Shown in pieces: positions 10,463 to 18,600 of a stretch of DNA of 64,000 nt (its first letter is position 1; each line of letters begins with the position of its first letter). The position numbers and the translations under genes were made by a program. The stretch is from Rhynchopus euleeides (lineage: Eukaryota; Euglenozoa; Diplonemea; Diplonemida; Diplonemidae), in NCBI GenBank assembly GCA_963210315.1, contig OY723271.1:1612001-1676000 (forward strand), written 5' to 3'. The notes beneath the pieces were generated by a model that was given only the letters and a program-made list of their open reading frames with translations, did no database searches and was not told where the DNA came from.

Positions 10463-11329
10463 TCAAAGTGCGGCCATCGCCTGTCGTAGTTGTGTTACAC
10501 CTTGGGCAAGACAAGCCATCCTGCAGGCCTCATCTTCTTCGTCAGAACTGTCATCCCCCTCCTGCTGTGCGCGTTGGTCAAGCGTGCTCAAAGTCGCCTC
10601 GGATGACACGAATGGTGTGAAAGTCGCCCCCAGCGGGATTGGCATTTTGCACAAGCAGAGCGATAATTTGCGGTGTCCTTCGGGGAACCGGAACAGGAAG
10701 TAGGGCGCGCTGATGGGTTCAACGAAGTCCTGTGTGTTGCAGTGCACAAACCCCTTCTGCAGCTGTGTCAACTGTGTGCAAAGAACATACACAGCCAATC
10801 TATGAGCGTGTCGGGTGTGCAGACACGGACACAGGATGACTTCTCTATACCCGAGGATCCCGTCCTGCGACAGGTGCGCAACCTTCCAAGGCATGCCCGA
10901 TGCGCGCCGCTTCTCTTCTGCCATCGCAAGATCTCTCTCGTAAGTTGCGGAGCTGGCGATTGTAACGGCATCTTTCTTGCGATGTCCGTTCTCTGCTTCT
11001 TCAAATTCGTCGTTGTTCTGCAGAGGCACTGCATCTTCTGGAGCCCACCAATGATGGAGACTGTGTACGTAGGCATTGCGCGTTGATCCCTTTTCGGCAT
11101 GCTCCATCAACCAGTGAAATATATGCCCTGAGATCCGAGCACGCAAGAAGGGAATCCGGGCTGACTCATCCTTGCATCCCCAGAAGCGCCAGGGGATGTC
11201 TGCATACCGGAAATGCATGAGGTCTGCAAGGGAGACAAAGAGGTAGCGGAACAAGCCCTTGTAGGTGTGTCCTGTGACAGGCAAGCACGACCTTCCGGAA
11301 CTGAGCACCTGTCCCATGCTGCGACACAT
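10463..11329 (-). pseudogene. K-element protein A, frameshifted copy
   Basis: The frame matches protein A of K2 (61473-62402) nearly residue for residue through the acidic run near its end. Here 4 bases are missing at about 10529 (GGCCTC versus GGCTTTCCTC in K2). This shifts the frame and replaces the C-terminal CPRC...H...C zinc-finger-like segment with an unrelated tail. The upstream part of the same reading frame is cut by element E3 at 11384. Both lesions make this copy non-functional. The protein family is not recognised. Confidence 0.7.
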
Positions 11330-11573
11330 TCAGTGCAAGGTTTGTACAGGTCTTGTCGAATATTTTTTTGTTGTCTCATCCAGCAGGGGTGGAGCTTGAA
11401 ATATGGGGTTGCGGGCTGGATCGGGTCAGATCGGGTCAGCCAATTTTTTCTTATGGGTTCCCCCCCGGTTCGTCTCAGAGATCAGTGCTCGGGCCCAGCC
11501 TCCCGCGAGGTACCGGAACCGATATGCAGCCCCGGACGCGCAAGGACTTGGTTACAAGACAAACACATGCCGT

Positions 11574-11632
11574 AGGGGGGGTCTGGGAGGCGGAGCTCCC
11601 AGCCGCCGGAGGCCACGGTAGTGAACATCTGT
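11574..11632 (+). repeat. R double-hairpin module, copy R4 (in E3), with compensatory change
   Basis: Here the first stem reads CTGGGAG...CTCCCAG instead of CTGGGGG...CCCCCAG. Both arms changed together, so base pairing is kept. The second hairpin GCC-GGA-GGC and the tail GGTAGTGAACATCTGT are conserved. Confidence 0.85.
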
Positions 11633-11733
11633 GACTTGCGGGCGTACGGATTCTGTGTGAGTTGGCTGCGTCCTCCTGAGGATACTGAGATTCCCTGATG
11701 TAAAGGGCTTGGGTACAAGACAGGCACATGCCA

Positions 11734-11792
11734 CAGGGGGGTCTGGGGGGCGGAGCCCCCCAGCCACCGGAGGCCACGGTAGTAAACGTCTG
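11734..11792 (+). repeat. R double-hairpin module, copy R5 (in E3)
   Basis: The canonical first hairpin with a GGA loop is present. The second hairpin has CCACCGGAGG in place of CCGCCGGAGG. The tail is GGTAGTAAACGTCTGTTG. Confidence 0.8.
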
Positions 11793-12052
11793 TTGCACGG
11801 TACGGGTTGGGCAGCTTCATTTGTCCTCTATTGTGACTGTTTGAGGCCTGTGCTCATGTCGCTGGGGTCACTTTGCTCACGAAACGCCTCCTGGTCACCT
11901 TGAGGCCCCAAGGCGAGGAGCCAACTTTTCCGGTTTCCCGAAAATCTATATTTTTTTTTCTTTTTACCCCTGACCTGATTTTTTGTGAGGGCCTGCAGAA
12001 AATTAGGTCAGCTGACCCGAAAAAACCCCCAAGCTCCACCCCTGTCATCCAG

Positions 12053-12268
12053 TACCCTGATCAGCCGCATGGCGAGCCCCTTGCAGTCATGGAGTGCTGG
12101 GGTGACGTAGCGGGCATTGGGAAGCACACCTGCCAAGAGGGAGGGGTAGCCAGCCTCTTTCATCTCAGAGAGAGTCAGGTGCGGGTATCGATGCACCTGT
12201 TGATACCAGCGTTCTTCTGGGATGTCGCACAGTGAGCATCGGTGCCCTCGCCCCCCGCATCGCCTCAT
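12053..12268 (-). pseudogene. K1 upstream segment of protein A, separated by E3
   Basis: This minus-strand frame (MRRCGGRGHRCSLCD...ARYVTPALHDCKGLAMRLIRVLD) equals the start of the K2 frame 62403-62672. E3 has been inserted just after the codons for RVLD, splitting it from the rest of the frame at 11375 and below. Confidence 0.65.
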
Positions 12269-12277
12269 TGTTGCCCA

Positions 12278-12384
12278 CTGCTGATCTATACTCCCGCTAG
12301 CGGGAGTTGGACTCCCCCTAGTTGAGACTCCCGAAAAGGGTTAAACCCGGTAGTGGTACCCTACCCCCGCTGGAGTCCACCGTG
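12278..12384. repeat. Internal copy of the K right terminus (K1)
   Basis: The palindrome ACTCCCGCTAGCGGGAGT, the segment GGACTCCCCCTAGTTGAGAC and the end GCTGGAGTCCACCGTG repeat the last ~100 bp of K1. A short insert (AAACCCGGTAGTGGT) is the main difference from the terminal copy. The two bases after it are CA. K2 has the same arrangement ending at 62788. Confidence 0.8.
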
Positions 12385-12533
12385 CAAGGCCGGATCAGCC
12401 CACGGGTGGGTTTGAGGAAGAAATCTGGGGGGGCAAATTTTGCTGCGACTTCCGGTTTCACCCGGCCGAACTCCAGCATCTATCCAGACCCACGGTGCCA
12501 AGCCGTTCGCCCGTGTCGCGATCATTCGCGGCT

Positions 12534-12914
12534 TCAGGCTGCCCCCGACGACACGTTTGTATCCTGCACCTTGCCATACTTCGCCTCCACCTTGTATATG
12601 ACGGAGAGCGCCCTCCTTCCGCATCGTTGCGACTTCCCTGACAGCGAACTTATCCATGTCAGGGAAGACATGGCGATGATTGCGTTGGCCACCTGGGTGC
12701 TGTGCTGGTGGAGCTCCTTGCTCAACACCGTTGCTAGGAGCCTTCTAATGGATCCCAGTGTCAGCACACTGCCCCCTTTTTTAACAGGGAAGGCCGTGCA
12801 AAAATCATGCACAATGTTCGTCGCCTCCGCAGCCTCGGGACTCTCTGCGCTCTTCTTCTTCTTAATCGACTTTGCCGCCGGCTTCGCTGCCGGCTTCGTT
12901 GTCGTCTTCCCCAT
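12534..12914 (-). CDS. K-element small basic protein B (126 residues)
   Basis: The N-terminus is Lys/Ala/Pro-rich (MGKTTTKPAAKPAAKS followed by KKKK), like histone tails or other DNA-binding basic tails. The rest (about 35-126) is a compact, probably helical region including NIVHDFCTAF and SIRRLLATVLSKEL. No family is recognised with confidence. The frame is conserved in K2 (62938-63318) with one visible substitution (HQHST versus HKHST), and it lies between the internal and the outer right termini. That position suggests cargo acquired when the right end moved outward. Translation in vivo is unproven. Confidence 0.45.
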   Translation of the reverse strand: MGKTTTKPAAKPAAKSIKKKKSAESPEAAEATNIVHDFCTAFPVKKGGSVLTLGSIRRLLATVLSKELHQHSTQVANAIIAMSSLTWISSLSGKSQRCGRRALSVIYKVEAKYGKVQDTNVSSGAA

Positions 12915-13040
12915 TTTTGTGAATCAGGTCTGCGAGCTGGGATGGGTGGAAACGTCCGTTTCGTTTGGTGTGGCTGTACTTCAGTGACGAGTGCCACATT
13001 GCATAGGTATCATGGGAAAAATGAGTGAAAATAGGTGAAA

Positions 13041-13155
13041 AGACTCCCGCTAGGGGGAGTCAGACTCCCCCTAGCGGGAGTATAGACTCCCGCTAGCGGG
13101 AGTCTATACTCCCGCTAGCGGGAGTTGGACTCCCCCTAGTTGAGACTCCCGAAAA
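13041..13155. repeat. Palindromic cluster, right end of K1
   Basis: Alternating CTCCCGCTAGCGGGAGT and CTCCCGCTAGGGGGAGT palindromes precede the terminal GCTGGAGTCCACCGTG. They mirror the left cluster at 10148-10275. Confidence 0.8.
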
Positions 13156-13261
13156 GGGTTACCCTACCCCCGCTGGAGTCCACCGTGTATGCGATAATTT
13201 TCCGAAAATTATCGTATCTGGTATATGTGCGATAATAATTATCGTTTGCACTGTATGCCTA

Positions 13262-13821
13262 GGGCTAAGTTGGCGTGATACGTGATACGTATCGCGTATC
13301 AGATACGTATCACGTATCACGATTCGCGTCTCGCGTATCACTGCATGGGGCCAGTGTTTCGGTCCCCATACCCAGGAGCCAGCAGATTGCCTTTCAGGGG
13401 GTCTGGGGGGCGGAGCCCCCCAGCCGCCGGAGGCCACGGTAGTGAACATATGTTCTCAGTCAAGCACCTGACCAAATGCGGTGGGTCATTGGGATAATAG
13501 TTCAGAACTGCCCTGCTCCCTGGGCCCCAGTGGGCCCAGGGGGCGGGGGCAGATCAGAAATAGTATGCTGGTAGGGCAGGCTGGTCAGGCCTGCCCTACC
13601 AAGGTTTCGGACTGAAACTAAATAGGTGGGGCAGCTGCCCTACCTGCCTGACCAGGCACGAGATCACTGAACACCTTATCCGGACGCCGTAACGGACACG
13701 TGTCCAGAAAGGGGCTCGGGGGTACGCCTGCCGTATCAGCGCCGTTGCCGTATCGGATACGTATCACGTATCGCCCCCGCCAAAAATGTGCTCTGAAACG
13801 CGTATCATGCCAACTTAGCCC
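13262..13821. mobile_element. TIR element E4 (560 bp) with TA target
   Basis: The left GGGCTAAGTTGGCGTGATAC and the inverted right GGGCTAAGTTGGCATGATAC differ at one position. TA lies on both sides (13260-13261 and 13822-13823), each shared with the neighbouring element. Subterminal repeats are built on GATACGTATCACGTATC. It has no coding capacity. One R module lies at 13396-13452. The palindromic flank CCTAGG leaves the exact duplication length ambiguous (2, 4 or 6 bp). Confidence 0.8.
13396..13452 (+). repeat. R double-hairpin module, copy R6 (in E4)
   Basis: Both hairpins are canonical (stems CTGGGGGGC / GCCCCCCAG around GGA, then GCC-GGA-GGC), with the tail GGTAGTGAACATATGTTC. This is the only copy in a TA-target element. 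Confidence 0.8.
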
Positions 13822-13823
13822 TA

Positions 13824-14966
13824 GGGGGGGTCTACTGGGGGAAACATTGGCCAAATTTTGAGAAACACGTTTTTGACCCCAAAAAGGTCGTTCTGGTGCC
13901 AGAAAGTGCCCAATATACTCCGGAAACTCGTTTCCGCCCACTCCCAGGGGGTGGAATGCCCCCGACGATGCCGTTTTTAGCAACCAAAATTTTTGGGACA
14001 GAACTTGTACCTGGGCTGCACACCACAGGACACATCAAGCAGAGCAAACACACCTCAACCTGCCAGATGCACAGAAGAACTGTTGTCGTTGATTGTTCTG
14101 AAACATAACAGTTTCTCGGTGCCCTCCAGAGGTCAAAAGCCAGCCAATATGAGGTAATCGCGCCAGGAACAGTTGTGGGAGAAGTATGGTACAGTTCGTG
14201 TCCCATTTGACGCTGCTCTTGGGAGCTTACGGCAGCTGGGTCTGTGTGGCACGGCGCATCCGTTGCCAGGGAGCGCGTCCTCGGGTGCCTCACCTGCGAG
14301 CATGTGGCACAGGGACGCCATACGAGAGTCTCTCAGATGCCTCCTCTGATGGGAGGCAGCTGACTGGAACAGGCACCTGGTACAGCAGGCACGGGTACAA
14401 GAAGTGGCCAGAAATAGCGCTCAGCAGAAGCGCAAGATTTTCCCGTCTCAGCTTTCAGCCCCAACTTCCGCTCAACGGTATTGTCGGGAAGTACTCAGGC
14501 ATGGCTGCATTGTCATATGGGAGGCTGATTGGGTGCCACAAATGACTGGATTGAGGGAGTCGACGGAGTCTACAGTTGAGATACGGGCCAGTCTCTCAAA
14601 GGAAGAGGAAACCAGATCTGATTGCTCTCGAGCAGGGTGTTGTGCAGGGCGCAGTTCACGTACCAGAACTACGGACGGTCCTGAGGGCCATCCGGCGCCG
14701 CTGGCAGTCCCTGAGGGTGATACAAAAGGGCGACAGCGGAAATAAGCAGACTGCACAAATAGCCCCAGGTACAAGTTCTGTTCCAAAAAATTTCGTTGCT
14801 AAAAAAAGCATCGTCGGGGGCATACCACCCCCTGGGAGTGGGCGGAAACGAGTTTCCGGAGCATATTGGGCACTTTCTGCCAGCAGAATCACCTTTTGAG
14901 GGTCAAAAACTCGTTTCTCAAAATTTGGCCAATGTACACGCTTTTTTAGGTGCAGTAGACCCCCCC
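13824..14966. mobile_element. Foldback-type element F with roughly 200-bp inverted arms
   Basis: Inverted arms at 13824-14015 and 14764-14966 share long stretches, including ATTGGCCAAATTTTGAGAAA, CGGAAACTCGTTTCCGCCCA and CAGAACTTGTACCTGGG. The first 14 bp, GGGGGGGTCTACTG, are a perfect inverted match. TA flanks both ends (13822-13823, 14967-14968). The interior contains protein-like fragments broken by stops (for instance QLWEKYGTVRVPFDAALGSL near 14170-14230), which may be a decayed captured gene or transposase. No family is recognised. Confidence 0.8.
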
Positions 14967-17900
14967 TACCCCCCCCCCTCCCTGCCTGCCTCCCCTAAGT
15001 CTATAAGCCAGAACTGCGTTGCTGATAATCGGCGCTTGCATTTAGTTCTGCTCCCCCACCCCACCCCACATAAATCGACCCGTTCACCTCTTCTCCCCAC
15101 CCCCACCCCCCCCACCGTCACAACCGCCATCACCCGAACCCCGCGTTTGGAAACGAGGATGGGTGGATTCTCGACATAATTATGCCCACGCCCCGCATCC
15201 CGCCCCTTCCCTTCTGAGGGCATCGGCCGCAACTCGGTTGGGTGGGTGGGTAGGGGGGCACAGTCAGTCACTGGATGGCAACGCGGTTCCACTATATGAG
15301 CCGTGCCAACAGGCCAAACAGAATGAAAAAAATAGCTATGGAAGAAGCTGTGTTTGGGCAGTGCCGCTGTGCGGCCGGAAGAACAATGGCGCCCATCCTC
15401 ACGGGAGGGGTGGCCTCAGGATTGCCAAAAGAAAAGAAACGCTTCGGAAAAGTTGTTCAGAAAGTAGACTGTTCCCAGCGCATGTATGACGAAAGATACA
15501 CCCAGGCATACACTATACACACATATCAGATGTGGAATGCGCTCGTGGGTTTATAAAACAAAACTCGGCCCTCCCTCACCACCTCCCCCACACCACTGCC
15601 ATAGGGTGAAGATTCCCTGTGTCACAAAAAACCACGACAGCTTGGTCGAAAGCGATGAGCTCCGTCGTGGCTTGTTTGGTGCAACAGTCCAACCAAGCAC
15701 GGGAGGTGTGTGGAAGTTGTGAACGAAATGTCAAAAGGAAGGACAATACAGTTCCCGAGAGACTCTCAAACGGGGGGTGGGGGGTGGCGGGGGATGGGGA
15801 TATATGGTCCAGAAATTCAGCAGGCGCCGACGCTCTTTTCGGGCGCAGGGCAGCAGCCCGTGAGCCTGTTGGGAGGATGGGGGGGGAGGGGTGCTGTGAA
15901 GTGTTCGCAAGGCACCCTCTCCCCCTTCGCCCCTCCCCTGCTCCTTTCGTGGAGAGCGGTTACTTTGTTTTGGCCCTGCCGGTCTCTCTCAAGAGGAAAA
16001 GGAAAATGCGAACCTGGCGGTGCTGACGACCCTTTTGGGGGAGTTGCGTCTCCATACTGCTCCCATTGTTCCGCGCAGGCGGGATGTAAAGGAAATGGAA
16101 TCCCATGTGGTGTTAGCCCTGGCCATGCTGCAGCACGTTGTCAAGAAAGAATCCCGAAAGTGAAGGCGAAAGCGAATTGTTGGAGGGATGGGACAATCTA
16201 GTCGAACGAATGAACGAAGAAATACCCCCAACCACACCACACCCCCCTACTGCTGAGCAGTGCCCCTTGCACTGTTCGGAAATTAGCGTGACAGACGCGG
16301 GCATCGGGCTGAGAGAAATGCAGAAATGCGGAGGGGTCGTCTGTTGTGCCTTCCACATACACACAACACTCGGCTCACCTTTTCTGGATTCTCGGTGCAA
16401 TTTCGGTGCCCTTTTTTTTTGAAATGGTCTTGTCTCAGTGGGTGTGGCCCCATTGTAATTCATGGAGAAAGAATCACAGCCGCCGCTCCGGTTTGCTGTG
16501 GTACGCCGCGTCCGCTCTTCACGCTGCCAAGCTTCGCTTTGATGTGCAACAGGTCTGACGGTCACACTGATACATGTTCACAGAGCGGTGTCATTCCCCA
16601 GTTATTTGATTTGTCGTCACGTTTTACTCTCACTTCATGATTCAGCGGGGAACTAGGAAGGAGGAGGAGGAGGAAACACATGCGGGGCCTGACCTTCCGG
16701 GGCAGAGTGCCGCAGATGGCTTGTTCCACCCACGGCCATCATTTTATCCCTCCTTGCAACACCCCCGTGGTGCCAGTCTGTTGCAGAGTGGGTAGGGTCC
16801 TTCGACCCTCCTTCCCCCCCCCCCTCCCCCCCAGGCTAGTGTGGGGAAGCTTCCTCAAGACCCAACCCTCGATTGCTTTTGAGATCATGGACTACCCCCC
16901 GTCTAGCCGTCCGTCGTGCCTCTGCAATACCCATTCGCACAGATCCCTGCTTCTGAGGTTCGAGGGTTCCGAGGGAGAGACCCCTTCAAAAGAAACCAAA
17001 AAAAATGGAAAACGAAAAATATGAAGAATCCCCCCGAGTAAATTCTCAGGAGAAATGGCAGTTGAGGGGTGTGTTCCTTCGAACGCCGAACGCCCAATCG
17101 GGGCATCATGGAGGCCGTGTTATACCAATGCGATTACAGCAACAAAGGGGAAATCCCGCCTCTTGTTGTCGCAGGTTTTCCTGTTACCCGGTGCCTCGGA
17201 GTGAGATGCACATTCAAAGCAGGCACCCCCCGGTGAGGGTTTGGGGTTTGATGAATCTTCCGAAATATTCTCGACTTGCGTAACGATAACATCATTACAA
17301 AAAAAAAGGGAGGGCTAGTTGTTCTCCCGCATTTCTTTGAGTTTATCTTTATTGTTGAATTGATCCCATTCTTTATTGTCTGTTCTGGGCTGCGTCTGCG
17401 TGCCACCATGCAACAGCCTGCACCCATTATCCGATAAATTGTCCCCCCACCCCCTCCCAGCTAGCCGACCTCCCGACCGCCACAGCTCCCCTACTCTAAC
17501 GCACCCAGGGGTATGGTGCACACCTGGTCCGCGAGAGTGTAAGTCATGACTGTGATCCCCATCCGTGTCATAGAAGCATCTCGCACACCACACATGCCCT
17601 GGGTAGCAATGAAGGTGTATCTCTTTGGTCACGCCTGGTAGTCTTCCGGTGGTGTCCAAAGGAGAGTGGGTGCGGAAAAGCGGCGGGAGGGGAGTGGCGC
17701 TGGTTCTATGCCCGGGAAAGTACACAACGGTTGTATCCCCGATCATCTCATAAGATAAATTTTCTTCATAACCTTATCCCGATTGGCGGCGAGTTATTTT
17801 TTTTTTTGCTGCTTGTTCTTCGTTTGTATACCCATAACACTGCATGGCCCTCCCACATCCGTGCCCCCTCCCCCCCTCCCCCCCACCCACCCACCCACCC

Positions 17901-18250
17901 ACCCACCCCTGTTTAGATTTTGAACAAAATTTGAACATGCATTGAAGTTAGCGTGGCACGCCTGGCACGGTTTGCCGCAGAGAGCAGCCCTCCCTCCATA
18001 TACATCGCGATTGTGTGCGCTGAGCGGTCAGAACAGCTCCGGTTTCTCTCCCTCTCGGAACAGCTCTATGCGCACCGCATCGACCCACCCCGCCTCTTTA
18101 AAAACTCTGAAAAAAAAGTGATGGAATACCCCCATTTTTCTCAAGCACCCCTCGCCAAGGTATCGGACACCGCATACAACACCCCTTGCAAGAGAGTGGC
18201 GGAGCTCGTTGTGCGTCTACCCTGGCCCACTTTTGATTGTTGTTTCCCCC

Positions 18251-18288
18251 CCGGATTTGGCGCACAAGCAACAGCCTTATCTTTTTTT
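18251..18288 (+). repeat. GCGCACAA short interspersed repeat, copy 2
   Basis: CCGGATTTGGCGCACAAGCA followed by ACAGCCTTATCTTTTTTT. It is nearly identical to the copy at 33886-33923. Confidence 0.6.
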
Positions 18289-18554
18289 CATTCTGTTTTG
18301 TTTTGCGGTTCCCTCCCTGTCTTTTCTCTCTATCTTCTGAGCCTAGCCATCTTCCCCCCTCCCCCCCCCCCCCCCCACACACACACACACACACACATAT
18401 GCAAACAGCAATCAAACGGGAGTTCGATGAGCCCAGCCCCTTGATGTGGCATCGGAGGATGGATGGGGCGGCCGTACCCTCCACTTGCTCCCTCCTTTTG
18501 CGCTCACTCGAGGTGTCCGAAGGGCTTTCTTATCCCAACCTTCGTTGTTTTTTT

Positions 18555-18600
18555 CCGGGTTTGGCGCACAAAAAAACAACCACGCCTTTATCTTTTTCTT
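18555..18600 (+). repeat. GCGCACAA short interspersed repeat, copy 3
   Basis: CCGGGTTTGGCGCACAAAAA is followed by CAACCACGCCTTTATCTTTTTC, only 300 bp from copy 2 and in the same orientation. Confidence 0.55.

Larger units (their letters stand above)
11384..12044. mobile_element. Non-autonomous hAT-like element E3 nested in K1 (661 bp)
   Basis: The ends are CAGGGGTGGAGCTT and inverted AAGCTCCACCCCTG, with perfect 8-bp duplications TCATCCAG at 11376-11383 and 12045-12052. K2 has a single TCATCCAG at the equivalent place (62449-62456), an exact empty site. The interior has two R modules and the spacer shared with E2. It encodes no transposase. Its termini differ from those of E1 and of the 8.1-kb hAT element, so it depends on a third transposase type. 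Confidence 0.95.
10126..13187. mobile_element. K element copy 1 (K1), interrupted by hAT element E3
   Basis: K1 starts CACGGTGGACTCCAGC and ends with the inverse GCTGGAGTCCACCGTG, flanked by TA on both sides (2-bp duplication). It is almost identical to K2 (61217-63569) except for the 661-bp E3 insertion and its 8-bp duplication, extra subterminal palindromes and small changes. Clusters of the palindrome GACTCCCGCTAGCGGGAGTC and variants lie at 10148-10275 and 13041-13150. A second copy of the right terminus is inside the element, ending at 12384. Terminal CAC and a 2-bp duplication recall the CACTA/Mirage group, but no transposase motif supports that. The superfamily is unassigned. Confidence 0.85.
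8237..13259. mobile_element. TIR element E5 (TA target) hosting the K1 insertion
   Basis: The left end GGCATACAGTGCAAACGATA continues as AATTATTATCGCA, and the inverted right end is identical over at least 33 bp. TA lies outside each end (8235-8236 and 13260-13261), as for Tc1/mariner-like insertions; because CCTAGG also flanks both sides, a 4-6 bp duplication cannot be excluded. The left subterminal region has inverted copies of CCCCGTGTTTAAGTCCCCCC (8280-8630). Palindromes of the type ATTATCGTATACGATAAT cluster at 8635-8705 and 10000-10125. Without K1 the element is about 2.0 kb. No transposase was recognised; frames at 8845-9501 and 9442-10040 are unconvincing. Confidence 0.75.
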
